64,000 nucleotides of DNA from Candidatus Gastranaerophilales bacterium. Lineage in GTDB: Bacteria > Cyanobacteriota > Vampirovibrionia > Gastranaerophilales > Gastranaerophilaceae. A model generated the notes under the pieces. That model was given only the letters and a program-made list of their open reading frames with translations, was not told the origin of the DNA and made no database searches. A program made the translations under genes and the position numbers. The stretch lies in assembly GCA_944323625.1 (NCBI GenBank), contig CALUTD010000005.1, positions 1-64,000 of the forward strand. Direction: 5' to 3'. Position 1 is the first letter of the stretch. Each line of letters begins with the position of its first letter. Below, one piece after another: positions 34,457-43,377 of this stretch.

Positions 34457-35320
34457 ATGACCGTTAAGGATTGGTTTGAACAACGAAAAGAATTGCAGAT
34501 TGCACGTAGAAAACAGGATCCTCAAATAGATGATAATATAGGTAAATTATGGGTTAAATGCTATAATTGTAATAGCCAGTTGTTGAGGAAAGAAGTGGAA
34601 GAAAATCTTGAAGTTTGCCCTAAATGTAACTACCACTTCAGAATAAATGCAAGAACACGAATTAATCAACTTTTTGATGAAGGAACATTTGAAGAACTTT
34701 TTAGTAATATTACAACTGCAGATCCTCTGAATTTTGTTGACACTGAACCTTATACTAAAAGAATTTCTCAGGCCAAGGCAAAAACAAATTTGAATGAGGC
34801 TGTTATATCGGGTGTCGGTAAAATTGACGGTAATTCGGTTGCCGCTGCCGTTATGGATTTTGATTTTATGGGCGGCTCTATGGGCAGTGTTGTCGGAGAA
34901 AAAGTTACTCTCGCAATGGAAGAAGCTTTAAAAAGAAAAATTCCTATGCTCGCTGTTACAGCCTCTGGCGGTGCAAGAATGCAGGAAAGTATTCTAAGTC
35001 TTATGCAAATGGCAAAAACAAGCTGCGCTGTTGCCCGTCTTAACGAAGCCGGATTACTATATATAACAGTATTAACCGAACCTACTTTCGGCGGCGTTAC
35101 CGCAAGTTTTGCGACTTTGGGTGATATTATAATCGCAGAACAGGATGCTAGAATCGGTTTTGCAGGAAGAAGAGTTATTGAGCAAACAATAAGACAAAGT
35201 CTTCCCGCAGACTTTCAAACGGCAAACTATTTGATGAAATACGGCCAAATAGATATGATTTCATCAAGAGCCGATTTAAAATCAAATATTTCAAAACTTA
35301 TTAATCTGCACAAACATTAA
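34457..35320 (+). CDS. accD: Acetyl-CoA carboxylase, carboxyltransferase beta
   Basis: A 287-residue beta subunit with a C4 zinc finger (Cys35, Cys38, Cys54, Cys57) and the carboxyltransferase core (GGSMGSVVGEKV, TASGGARMQE, PTFGGVTASFA). With AccA it transfers the carboxyl group from biotin to acetyl-CoA, the first step of fatty acid synthesis. A TATAAT lies about 65 nt upstream, and GGAGG is 11 nt before ATG. It is followed 11 nt later by accA. Confidence 0.96.
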   Translation: MTVKDWFEQRKELQIARRKQDPQIDDNIGKLWVKCYNCNSQLLRKEVEENLEVCPKCNYHFRINARTRINQLFDEGTFEELFSNITTADPLNFVDTEPYTKRISQAKAKTNLNEAVISGVGKIDGNSVAAAVMDFDFMGGSMGSVVGEKVTLAMEEALKRKIPMLAVTASGGARMQESILSLMQMAKTSCAVARLNEAGLLYITVLTEPTFGGVTASFATLGDIIIAEQDARIGFAGRRVIEQTIRQSLPADFQTANYLMKYGQIDMISSRADLKSNISKLINLHKH

Positions 35321-35331
35321 GGGAGTGAATA

Positions 35332-36282
35332 ATGACAATACTGGAGTTTGAAAAACCTTTGTATGAAATTGAACAAAAAATACAAGAACTAAAAGAGATA
35401 AGTGAGTCATCAGGCATGGATGTATCAGATAAAATAGAGCTTTTTGAAAAACAAGCGCAAGAATATAAAAAAGAATTATATGCAAATTTGACTCCGGCAC
35501 AAAGGATTCAAATAGCACGCCATTCGGACAGACCAAACTTTTTGGACTATATAAAATTGATTACATCGGATTTCATAGAACTCCACGGCGACAGAACCGG
35601 TACTGACGATAGGGCAATAATTGGCGGGCTCGCTAAAATTGACGGTCAAAACGTCATGATTATAGGTACCCAAAAGGGTAAAAATACAAAAGAAAATCTT
35701 GTTTATAACTTCGGTATGCCTCAACCACAAGGCTACAGAAAGGCTTTAAGACTTTTTCAACACGCCGATAAGTTTAACCTCCCTATAATAACATTAATTG
35801 ATACTCCCGGGGCATACCCCGGCATGAAGGCGGAAGAAACCGCACAGGGAACGGCAATAGCAGTCAATTTAAAAGAAATGGCCAAATTAAATGTTCCCGT
35901 TATTGCGGTTATAACGGGTGAAGGTTGTTCGGGAGGTGCTTTGGGGTTAGCGGTTGCAGACAGAGTATTTATGCTTGAACATGCATATTATACCGTAATA
36001 TCTCCCGAAGGATGTGCTTCTATTCTATGGAGAGATGCTTCAAAAGCAGATGTTGCCGCTCAAGCACTTAAAATTACAAGTGAGGATTTATTAAAACTTG
36101 ATATAATTGACGGAATCATAAAAGAACCTCTTGGCGGTGCACATAACGATTATGAAATGATTTCCAATGAACTCAAAACAACAGTTATGAAAGCAGTTAA
36201 CGAATTAAAAGATGTAAAATCTTCTCAGTTAAAAGATGACAGATATAATAAATTTAGAAGAATGGGTGTATTTTGTCAGTAA
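35332..36282 (+). CDS. accA: Acetyl-CoA carboxylase, carboxyltransferase alpha
   Basis: A 316-residue alpha subunit. An N-terminal helical part (LEFEKPLYEIEQKIQELKEI) is followed by the core blocks ELHGDRTGTDDRAIIGGLAK, DTPGAYPGMKAEE, GEGCSGGALGLA and YTVISPEGCASILW. The gene follows accD by 11 nt and overlaps prmA by 10 nt, so fatty-acid initiation and protein methylation genes share a transcript. Confidence 0.96.
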   Translation: MTILEFEKPLYEIEQKIQELKEISESSGMDVSDKIELFEKQAQEYKKELYANLTPAQRIQIARHSDRPNFLDYIKLITSDFIELHGDRTGTDDRAIIGGLAKIDGQNVMIIGTQKGKNTKENLVYNFGMPQPQGYRKALRLFQHADKFNLPIITLIDTPGAYPGMKAEETAQGTAIAVNLKEMAKLNVPVIAVITGEGCSGGALGLAVADRVFMLEHAYYTVISPEGCASILWRDASKADVAAQALKITSEDLLKLDIIDGIIKEPLGGAHNDYEMISNELKTTVMKAVNELKDVKSSQLKDDRYNKFRRMGVFCQ

Positions 36283-37196
36283 AAGAAAAAAAATATTGGG
36301 AACTTTGTATAGAAATTAATCCGGTTTGTGCTGATGTCGTTTGTGATATAGTTCAATCCGAGTTCGATTGTGAAGGAATTGTTACGGCTGAAGAAAAATA
36401 TAAAAATTTAGAGCTTGTTTCAACAACCGAAAATACATTAAAAGCATACATTGTAGCTGATAAAATTGATTTTGATGAAGTAAAAAACTTTTTTAAACTG
36501 AAAAGGCAAGATTTATTAGAAAAAAATGTTTTTAAAGACGATATCGGAAGCTGGAATGTAACTATAAATAAGCAAGAAATTGTGGATTGGTCAAAAAAAT
36601 GGAAAGAGCACTGGAAACCTTCTAAAATTTCTCAAAGAATTGTAATATGCCCTACTTGGGAAAAATATACTCCTAAAGATGATGAAATTGTTGTAAATAT
36701 TGACCCGGGTAACGCATTTGGAACGGGCGAGCATTCAACAACTCAATTATGTGTCAAAGCTTGCGAAAAATATATGAAATTAAATGATGTAATTGCCGAT
36801 GTCGGCTGCGGCTCGGGAATATTGGCAATATGTGCAATGAAACTTGGCGCAAAAGAGGCTGATGCTGTGGATAACGATGAAACTGCAGTTGAAACCGCAA
36901 TTTTAAATGCAAAAATAAATAATGAAACTTCAATTAAATTTCAAACTGCAACGTCGGATGCTCTTCCCGGGGCTAAGTATGATTTTGTGTTCGCAAATAT
37001 TTTGCACAATGTACTGGCTCAAATTATGCCTGATTTAAAACGTATAATGAAAACAGGCGCTAAAATAGTATTGAGCGGGATACTTGACGGGAAAGAAGAT
37101 GTTGTATTAAAGGCAATTAAAGATAACAACTTACATTTGATTGAAGACCTAAGGCAAAAAGAGTGGATTGCTTTAGTTGTTCAAAAGGAGGATTAA
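36273..37196 (+). CDS. prmA: Ribosomal protein L11 methyltransferase
   Basis: A 307-residue SAM-dependent methyltransferase. It has an N-terminal L11-recognition domain and the motifs VNIDPGNAFGTGEHSTTQLC, VIADVGCGSGILAICAMKLG and FVFANILHNVL. It trimethylates L11 residues. It overlaps accA by 10 nt; its stop shares one base with the kdsB start. Confidence 0.93.
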   Translation: MSVKEKKYWELCIEINPVCADVVCDIVQSEFDCEGIVTAEEKYKNLELVSTTENTLKAYIVADKIDFDEVKNFFKLKRQDLLEKNVFKDDIGSWNVTINKQEIVDWSKKWKEHWKPSKISQRIVICPTWEKYTPKDDEIVVNIDPGNAFGTGEHSTTQLCVKACEKYMKLNDVIADVGCGSGILAICAMKLGAKEADAVDNDETAVETAILNAKINNETSIKFQTATSDALPGAKYDFVFANILHNVLAQIMPDLKRIMKTGAKIVLSGILDGKEDVVLKAIKDNNLHLIEDLRQKEWIALVVQKED

Positions 37197-37921
37197 TGTC
37201 TAAAACTGCAATTATAATTCCTGCAAGATATCATTCAACAAGACTTCAGGGCAAACCTTTAATAAAAGTCCTTAATAAACCTATAATTCAATGGGTGTGG
37301 GAAAAAGCAATAAGGGTTAAATCTGCGGATACTGTAATTATTGCAACGGATAATCAGGAAATTTATGATTGCGCAAAAAGTTTTGGCGCTGATGTTGAAA
37401 TGACCTCCGAAAACCATAAATGCGGCAGTGACAGAATAGCGGAAGTTGCAAAGAAATATCCTGATATTGCATATATTATTAATCTTCAGGGTGATGAACC
37501 AATGATAAACACTGATTGTGTTGAAGAATTAATAAGACAAATTAAAGAAAATAATGAAGCTGATATTGCGACTCTGCTGACAGAAATTCAAGAACAGGAT
37601 TCACATGATCCAAATAGTGTTAAGTGTGTCGTTGATATTAACGGATATGCAATGTACTTTTCTCGTTCAAAAATTCCTTATGAAAGAAATTCAGGTATTT
37701 CAAAATTTTATAAACATATAGGAATATATGCATATAAAAGAGAGGCACTCTTTAAAATGACCTCTCTTCCTCAAGCCGATATTGAAAAAACTGAAAGCTT
37801 AGAACAGTTAAGAGCACTCTATTATGGAATGAAGATAAAAACTTCGATTGTTGAGTATAACTCTATAGGAATAGATACTCAGGAAGATTTAAATGCATTC
37901 AAACAGCTTGTTGAAAAGTAA
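37196..37921 (+). CDS. kdsB: CMP-Kdo synthetase
   Basis: A 241-residue nucleotidyltransferase activating Kdo with CTP for LPS core assembly. Marks are IIPARYHSTRLQGKPL, CGSDRIAEVA, INLQGDEPMI and YFSRSKIPYER, followed by KHIGIYAYKREAL. The ATG at 37196 (TAATG overlap with prmA, GGAGG upstream) is preferred to an in-frame ATG 33 nt earlier. It implies that the organism makes a Kdo-containing outer membrane polymer. Confidence 0.94.
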   Translation: MSKTAIIIPARYHSTRLQGKPLIKVLNKPIIQWVWEKAIRVKSADTVIIATDNQEIYDCAKSFGADVEMTSENHKCGSDRIAEVAKKYPDIAYIINLQGDEPMINTDCVEELIRQIKENNEADIATLLTEIQEQDSHDPNSVKCVVDINGYAMYFSRSKIPYERNSGISKFYKHIGIYAYKREALFKMTSLPQADIEKTESLEQLRALYYGMKIKTSIVEYNSIGIDTQEDLNAFKQLVEK

Positions 37922-37928
37922 CTTTTGA

Positions 37929-38558
37929 TTATAATCTAATCGGGTAATCATCCTTAATTTCCCAGGCATCGTAAAGTTGTAGAATATAAGAACATGTTAG
38001 CCCCAAGGCCGGATCTTCTGCACAGTCATTTATAAAATCCTCTCTAGTATTGTTTTTTTTCTTATAATTATAAAAACTACTGTTAGGTAACATATATTCA
38101 AACTGATCTCTGCCATGAGCATTAGGACCTTTTTCACCATTAATATCAATAAAAAATGTAATATCATTATTGTCAAAAGATAACAACATACCATCATCCA
38201 ATACTACACAATAGAGCCCTATACAGCCTTTTGGGAAATCATCTGAAAAGTAATCTCTGTATTCTTTGTTATATTTAATATATTTTGCAAGGTATTTAAT
38301 AAAGTATCTGCCATCACCGCCATAGTCATAACCGTCATCCATATCACTTACATCCCATTCTTCAAGAGGTACACCCCATTCTGTTTCCGCAAGTTTTATT
38401 GCGTTTTGTATTGTAGAATTGAACTTTTTTAACTTTGCAGTTGTTTCACTTTTTCTGTGGTTAGCCATAATAACCGGTACTGTAATTGCAGCAATAATAC
38501 CTATAATTACAAGAGTTATTAAAACTTCCGCTAAAGTAAATGATTTTTTCTTTTTCAT
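37929..38558 (-). CDS. Pseudopilin-like protein
   Basis: A 209-residue prepilin-type protein. Leader MKKKKS is followed by FTLAEVLITLVIIGIIAAI and then MANHRKSETTAKLKKFNSTI. It has the NGEKGPNAHGRDQF block and a C-terminal pair of cysteines before LYDAWEIKDDYP. It is close to the proteins at 8055 and 27740 and looks like a recent duplicate; unlike the 8055 copy its frame is intact and it begins with a short leader behind GAGGTG. It is the end-to-end neighbour of kdsB (7 nt, convergent). A poly-G tract lies 134 nt upstream on the opposite reading. Confidence 0.85.
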   Translation of the reverse strand: MKKKKSFTLAEVLITLVIIGIIAAITVPVIMANHRKSETTAKLKKFNSTIQNAIKLAETEWGVPLEEWDVSDMDDGYDYGGDGRYFIKYLAKYIKYNKEYRDYFSDDFPKGCIGLYCVVLDDGMLLSFDNNDITFFIDINGEKGPNAHGRDQFEYMLPNSSFYNYKKKNNTREDFINDCAEDPALGLTCSYILQLYDAWEIKDDYPIRL

Positions 38559-38616
38559 ATTTCACCTCATTATTTAACTATATTTGTATATCAATATTAG
38601 TCAATATTCACAACAA

Positions 38617-38652
38617 AAAGAGGAAACCATACCTAAATATGATTTCCTCTTT
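38617..38652. terminator. Hairpin upstream of pseudopilin 37929
   Basis: AAAGAGGAAA pairs with TTTCCTCTTT around a 16-nt centre that adds CCAT/ATGA pairing. On the minus strand it is followed by TTGTTG, on the plus strand by ATAAATTTTTT. It probably ends transcription from the cysK side before the pseudopilin, or is part of its leader. Confidence 0.5.
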
Positions 38653-38670
38653 ATAAATTTTTTATTAACT

Positions 38671-38702
38671 ATGCAACTAGCTAAATATGCACGGGGGGGG
38701 GG
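38671..38702 (+). repeat. Poly-G tract (10) with ATG-led short frame
   Basis: Ten G at 38693-38702, preceded by CTAAATATGCAC. An ATG at 38671 would read MQLAKYARGGG and then about 17 hydrophobic residues to a stop, but no ribosome site lies before it. The 5' flank is related to that at 27585. It lies in the 221-nt gap between cysK and the pseudopilin gene; the rest of the gap shows only the hairpin at 38617. Confidence 0.75.
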
Positions 38703-38779
38703 AATTTTTTATATCATTTTCTCTATATTTTTATCAATTATCTTTCAATATACATAAATTTTTGTAAACATATTATTGT

Positions 38780-39709
38780 TTAATCAATAAAATAAGGAGT
38801 TGAAAGATATCGCTCTCCAGAATCGGGAAGAAGAATAACAATAGTTTTACCTTCGTTTTCGGGCCTTCTTGCAATTTGTGAAGCTGCAAACAATACGGCG
38901 CCCGATGATATACCAACAAGAACGCCTTCATTTTTTGCAAATATTTTTGCCGTATTAAAAGCATCATCATTTTCAACCGGGATAACTTCGTCATAAATTG
39001 AAGTATTTAAAGTATTAGGTATAAAACCTGCTCCTATACCTTGAATTTTATGTGCACCTGATTTCCCTTTTGTAAGAACAGGAGATGAAGCAGGTTCTAC
39101 TGCTGCTATTTTTATTTTGGGGTTTTTAGATTTTAAATATTCTCCTGCTCCAGATATGGTTCCTCCTGTTCCGACTCCTGCAACAAAAATATCTATTTGT
39201 CCGTCTGTATCCTGCCATATCTCAGGCCCTGTAGTTGTAAAGTGAGCTTTTGGATTAACCATATTTGTAAACTGACCGGGAATAAAAGAGTGCAAAAACT
39301 GTTTTGCAAGTTCATTTGCTTTGTCAATGGCCCCTTGCATACCTTTATCCCCCGGAGTTAAAACAAGTTCTGCTCCGTAAGCTTTCAGCAGATTTCGTCT
39401 TTCAATGCTCATTGTTTCAGGCATGGTTAAAATTATTCTGTACCCTCTTGAAGCGGCCAGCATGGCTAGTCCAATACCTGTATTCCCGCTTGTGGGTTCT
39501 ATAATAACTGAATCTTTTTGTAACAGCCCTCTGTTTTCTGCATCATCAAGCATAAATTTGGCAATTCTGTCTTTTGAACTGCCTGCCGGATTAAAATATT
39601 CAAGTTTTGCCAGTATTTTAGCGTTTATATTTAAAAAACTTGCAAATTTTTTTGCATCCAATAGTGGAGTATTGCCGATTAAATATTCAACTGATTCATA
39701 TACTTTCAT
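38780..39709 (-). CDS. cysK: Cysteine synthase A
   Basis: A 309-residue PLP enzyme (O-acetylserine sulfhydrylase). PLP Lys46 lies in AGSSKDRI. The substrate loop PTSGNTGIGLAMLAA, the phosphate loop GTGGTISGAGEYL and the SSGAVLFAA block are present. It makes cysteine from O-acetylserine and sulfide. No serine acetyltransferase or riboswitch was seen nearby. AGGAGTTTATT precedes the ATG. Confidence 0.95.
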   Translation of the reverse strand: MKVYESVEYLIGNTPLLDAKKFASFLNINAKILAKLEYFNPAGSSKDRIAKFMLDDAENRGLLQKDSVIIEPTSGNTGIGLAMLAASRGYRIILTMPETMSIERRNLLKAYGAELVLTPGDKGMQGAIDKANELAKQFLHSFIPGQFTNMVNPKAHFTTTGPEIWQDTDGQIDIFVAGVGTGGTISGAGEYLKSKNPKIKIAAVEPASSPVLTKGKSGAHKIQGIGAGFIPNTLNTSIYDEVIPVENDDAFNTAKIFAKNEGVLVGISSGAVLFAASQIARRPENEGKTIVILLPDSGERYLSTPYFID

Positions 39710-39779
39710 AATAAACTCCTGATTCTAAAGACGGTTAGCAATATAACATTTATTATAAACAAAGTCAATTTAAATCGGA

Positions 39780-41084
39780 TTATACATCTTCATCTGCAGA
39801 TACGGTAAATTCTTCATTATTAACTTGTCTTATAAACTCATTCCAAGCATTATAATAATCTGCTAAAGCGTAAGTATGTGCAACGCTAATCATTCTGTAT
39901 GATTCTTCCATTGTGATAAGTGTTGTTAAATCTGTTTTTCCCTGTTTATAGCTTTCTCTTGATGCTTTTATAAGTTCTTCCGAGTTTCCTAAAAGCTGCT
40001 CACTGTAATTTCTTAAATTCATTTGCGCCAATAAAAATTTATCATAAGATTTTTTTATATCATTTAATGCTTTATTTTCTACCGATGCATAATTAAGATG
40101 TGCTTGTTCCAATTTTAGTCTTGCATTTTTAATTTCAGGTGCATAGTTGTATAGAATAGGAAGATTGACCAAATTTGCACCTACGTAAGCACCGTGTTTA
40201 AATATTCCGTCACCTGACTGTCCCGGGTTTTGATAACTGTATCCGCCTGATATTTCTATATCAGGTACTTTTTGTCTTACAACAGTTATAAGCTCCTTTT
40301 CCGATACATCTATAGCTTGAAGTGCTATTTTTATATCAAGTCTATTATTTATTGCCGCGGTCGATATTGACTCAAAATCCGGCATTTGTGCATCAGGTTT
40401 TGGAATTAATAGAGGTTTATATTCCTTAGTAAAACTATCTTCTGTTGTATCATAAAAACCGTCAGGACAATTTATTACTTTATTAAACTCATACAATGCA
40501 GTTTTTACGTCATATTGAGCCGAATTTACTTCAGTTATAATTTGATTTAATAACAATTGAGCCTGTAAAACGTCTATTTGTGTAACTTCCCCGGTCTTGT
40601 ATTTCGCTTGTGCCTGCTCAAGCATTTTTTGAAGCAATTCTTCTTGAGCCTTCATTGTAGTGTATACTGACTTTTTTGCAAGCAAATTTGTATAAGCTTC
40701 TCTTACATCCATCTTTAAATCAAACTCTAAATACTCGATATTTCTTAACGTCAGTTCATAACCTGCTTTTGCGAGTTTTTTTCTTGCTCCTCTTTTAGCT
40801 ATTTCAACAGTTTGACTTGCTCCTATCTGCTGCGGATTCCCTTTTCCTGCCTGTCCAAAATTATAAAATACACCAATCTCGGGATTTTGAAGTCTGTTTG
40901 CAGCTTTTATATTATTTTCCTCAATGTTGATATTTAACCTTGCTGCCTGAATATCAAGGTTATTTTTTCTTGCAATTTCAACAGCTTCATTTATAGACAC
41001 TTTTTGAGGATCTATAATCGCAAAAACAAACGGCTGTATAAATATGAATATAAAGACTGATAAAATTATCTTTTTCATAATCAT
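39780..41084 (-). CDS. TolC-family outer membrane channel
   Basis: A 434-residue protein. The signal peptide covers about residues 1-23 (MIMKKIILSVFIFIFIQPFV then FA). Two outer-membrane efflux repeats follow, each with long coiled-coil helices (SINEAVEIARKNNLDIQAAR; ALNDIKKSYDKFLLAQMNLR). It forms a trimeric tunnel that serves an exporter. No membrane fusion or pump gene is adjacent, so its partner is unknown. The first Met (MIMKK) and the third are both possible starts. Confidence 0.88.
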   Translation of the reverse strand: MIMKKIILSVFIFIFIQPFVFAIIDPQKVSINEAVEIARKNNLDIQAARLNINIEENNIKAANRLQNPEIGVFYNFGQAGKGNPQQIGASQTVEIAKRGARKKLAKAGYELTLRNIEYLEFDLKMDVREAYTNLLAKKSVYTTMKAQEELLQKMLEQAQAKYKTGEVTQIDVLQAQLLLNQIITEVNSAQYDVKTALYEFNKVINCPDGFYDTTEDSFTKEYKPLLIPKPDAQMPDFESISTAAINNRLDIKIALQAIDVSEKELITVVRQKVPDIEISGGYSYQNPGQSGDGIFKHGAYVGANLVNLPILYNYAPEIKNARLKLEQAHLNYASVENKALNDIKKSYDKFLLAQMNLRNYSEQLLGNSEELIKASRESYKQGKTDLTTLITMEESYRMISVAHTYALADYYNAWNEFIRQVNNEEFTVSADEDV

Positions 41085-41389
41085 TATTATAATTCAAAAA
41101 ATTTTTTTATAAAATTCTACTAAAAAGTTTAAAGAAATATTGTAAATAATTACAAAAATCATTGATTAGGACTGGACATTTTTTAAAAAAAGGTATATCA
41201 TAGTTATATATTGTCCCTGAGAATTTTCACGAATAAGTAAAAGTCTTGAACATATTGCAACAGTAAGTATTTATTATTTGTATCCGAAAAGAAGTGTGTG
41301 CGTGAATTTTTTCAAAAAATACAAGTTTGTCTGTGTGGTTTTACTGCAAAATAATTTGTTACTCCATAATAAATGAATGCGAGGTTTGT

Positions 41390-41803
41390 ATGAATGTTTC
41401 TGCTGTCGGCTTCTTGTTTCAAGATGCAATTGAAACAAAAGGTTTATTAAAAGGGAAAAATTATACTTGTATAATTCATAAAATTAACCCTAATGGAGGT
41501 GTTAACCGTAATATAATTAAATCTCCCATTATTAAACAAAATACAATTGAGCAGATTTCGCCGATTGCCGCTTATGTTGACCTTGTTAATTCTTTGGCAT
41601 ATATTTCGTCTGATAAAACTCCGTCAAAATTTATAGGGGCAACAATTAAAGACGGTATAAAAGAAACAGAAATTCATTCGTTTTTATTCAATAAATTATA
41701 TGCAGTAAGAACAAAAGATGCTGAAGGTAAAAACCATTTTAAAATTATGACAAAAGCTAATACAAGTAAATTACTTGCTAATAACCTACATTTAAATGCT
41801 TAA
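41390..41803 (+). CDS. Unknown small protein
   Basis: A 137-residue protein without a recognised domain. ATG 41390 is chosen because GCGAGGTTT lies just upstream; the frame is open from 41327 but has no ribosome site there. Polar, with FLFQDAIETKGLLKGKNYTC near the start and FIGATIKDGIKETEIHSFLF in the middle. The 20 nt before the start resemble those before the unknown gene starting at 7459. The 305-nt gap upstream (41085-41389) contains only a possible TATATCATAG -10 and no other feature. It is followed by a hairpin terminator. Confidence 0.55.
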   Translation: MNVSAVGFLFQDAIETKGLLKGKNYTCIIHKINPNGGVNRNIIKSPIIKQNTIEQISPIAAYVDLVNSLAYISSDKTPSKFIGATIKDGIKETEIHSFLFNKLYAVRTKDAEGKNHFKIMTKANTSKLLANNLHLNA

Positions 41804-41832
41804 ACTAATCTTATTATCCTTTGTTTCCTTAT

Positions 41833-41867
41833 GTCAGGCAGGTATATGCAGTAAATACATGCCTGAC
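41833..41867. terminator. Bidirectional terminator
   Basis: GTCAGGCA/TGCCTGAC with an 18-nt loop that can extend the stem (GGTAT/ATACA). TTTTATC follows on the plus strand. It lies between two convergent genes. Confidence 0.65.
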
Positions 41868-41874
41868 TTTTATC

Positions 41875-42585
41875 TTAAATACTTGAAAATATTGAATAAT
41901 ATATGAAAAATCCTGTAAGAATAAGAAGTACACCGCTGAATTTCATAAGAATATCAGAATACTTTGCAAGTTTTCCCATATGCTTTAATGTTGATGTAAA
42001 AAGAGCAAAGAATATTATAATTGCACACTGACCTATTGCAAAACAAAATAAAAGAGATATTGAAAATAATATACTTGAAGATATTGTTGCAACCGCCATT
42101 ATACTTGCTAATATTGGCGAAGAACAGGGGCTTGAGGCAAGTGCAAAAAAAGCACCGACTAAAAACGGAAACACAAACATACTGCCGGGTTTATTCTGAG
42201 GCATCTTTTTTACAAGTGCTGGAAAATGTATTTCCAAAACTCCTAAAAGATTCAATCCTAATATAACTATTACAGAAGCAAAAAGTAATATAACAATGGG
42301 TGAAGCAAAACTTGTAAATGCTCTTCCCGTTAATGCACATATAACGCCTATAATACTTAATATCAAAGATAATCCGAAAGAAAATGATAACATTTGTATA
42401 AATAACTTTTTATTACCTTCTTTTGAATATCCGCCCACATATCCTATAATTAATGGTAATACACCTAAACTACAAGGTGAAAGTGAAGCCAGTATTCCGG
42501 CTAAAAACGATATGCCAAGTAAAAGCGGAATTATAAACGGATTATTTGATCCATATAAAGAAAATGCCTGAATAAAATTATCCAT
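41875..42585 (-). CDS. CcdA/DsbD-like thiol-disulfide membrane protein
   Basis: A 236-residue membrane protein with six segments. The pattern SLSPCSLGVLPLIIGYVGGY in the first and SSPCSSPILASI in the fourth gives the two buried cysteines that pass electrons across the inner membrane. The neighbouring thioredoxin (8-nt overlap) is the likely extracytoplasmic partner. Substrate could be cytochrome c, a peroxiredoxin or cysteine-rich pilins. CcdA and the DsbD membrane part cannot be told apart here. Confidence 0.85.
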   Translation of the reverse strand: MDNFIQAFSLYGSNNPFIIPLLLGISFLAGILASLSPCSLGVLPLIIGYVGGYSKEGNKKLFIQMLSFSFGLSLILSIIGVICALTGRAFTSFASPIVILLFASVIVILGLNLLGVLEIHFPALVKKMPQNKPGSMFVFPFLVGAFFALASSPCSSPILASIMAVATISSSILFSISLLFCFAIGQCAIIIFFALFTSTLKHMGKLAKYSDILMKFSGVLLILTGFFIYYSIFSSI

Positions 42586-42970
42586 TTATAACTTCCTCAA
42601 TTTCTTTTATAAGTTCTTCTTTTGGAATATATCCTTCTATTTTATTTACTTCATTTCCGTTTTCATCAAGAAATACCATAGTAGGTACTAAAACTACATT
42701 ATGTTTTTTTATATAATTTTGAACTTTTCTGTCTTTTTCCGTTGCATTAATTGAAATAAAATTTATTCTGTCTTGATAAGATGGTTGAATTTCTTTTAAA
42801 ACACCTTTCATTTTTTGGCAATCCATACACATTGTTGATGTAAATGTCAATAAAGAAGGCATATTTTTTTCTTTTGCTATAGCGCTAAAATCATTAGAAT
42901 TTTTGCTCATAATTAAATACACCAAAACCGGCAGAACTAAAATTAATACTATTGTTATAATGTTTTTCAT
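42578..42970 (-). CDS. Membrane-anchored thioredoxin-like protein
   Basis: A 130-residue protein with one N-terminal anchor (about 4-21) and a thioredoxin fold. The active site is TSTMCMDCQKMKG (Cys48 and Cys51). VVLVPTMVFLDENGNEV holds the cis-Pro. CMDC is unusual compared with CGPC. It overlaps the CcdA-like gene by 8 nt and should be its redox partner in the periplasm. GGAGGAAAC precedes ATG. Confidence 0.88.
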   Translation of the reverse strand: MKNIITIVLILVLPVLVYLIMSKNSNDFSAIAKEKNMPSLLTFTSTMCMDCQKMKGVLKEIQPSYQDRINFISINATEKDRKVQNYIKKHNVVLVPTMVFLDENGNEVNKIEGYIPKEELIKEIEEVING

Positions 42971-43042
42971 GATGTTTCCTCCTCTTGAATAACATTACAA
43001 TATTGTTAGTATAAACTAAATTCTCTAAATAGGTATATTTTT

Positions 43043-43213
43043 TTATAAATCTTCAGGCAGATATAAAATTGTATCATCTAGTCTGTTTCTTATTTCAGAA
43101 TATGAACAGGCTCCAAAAGTTAGTGCCTGATATTCTCTTACAATATTTATTATATCCTCAGTATTTAATCTTATTTGTCTTCTTCCTTTTGAATTTTCAA
43201 TAACTTTTGCCAT
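43043..43213 (-). CDS. Small 56-aa unknown protein
   Basis: A 56-residue protein beginning MAKVIENSKGRRQIRLNTED. ATG 43213 follows AAGGAGGAAAATT, which fixes this start over one ten codons earlier. It has a helical middle (IINIVREYQALTFGA), one cysteine and an acidic tail (LYLPEDL). It is divergent from the radical SAM gene. It could be a regulator of the neighbouring genes or a peptide substrate, but no leader-core pattern is clear. Confidence 0.6.
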   Translation of the reverse strand: MAKVIENSKGRRQIRLNTEDIINIVREYQALTFGACSYSEIRNRLDDTILYLPEDL

Positions 43214-43377
43214 AATTTTCCTCCTTAAAAAATATATCGGCATTAGTTTAACTTTCTGAAGAAATATACACCGATTGGATTAGTAGAGGCTTTTCATATT
43301 TTATACGAATGTCTAATTTAACATAAAAATGTTTGGTGATAAATCTTTTTAATAGCAGAGGAAAAAAGGATTTGATT

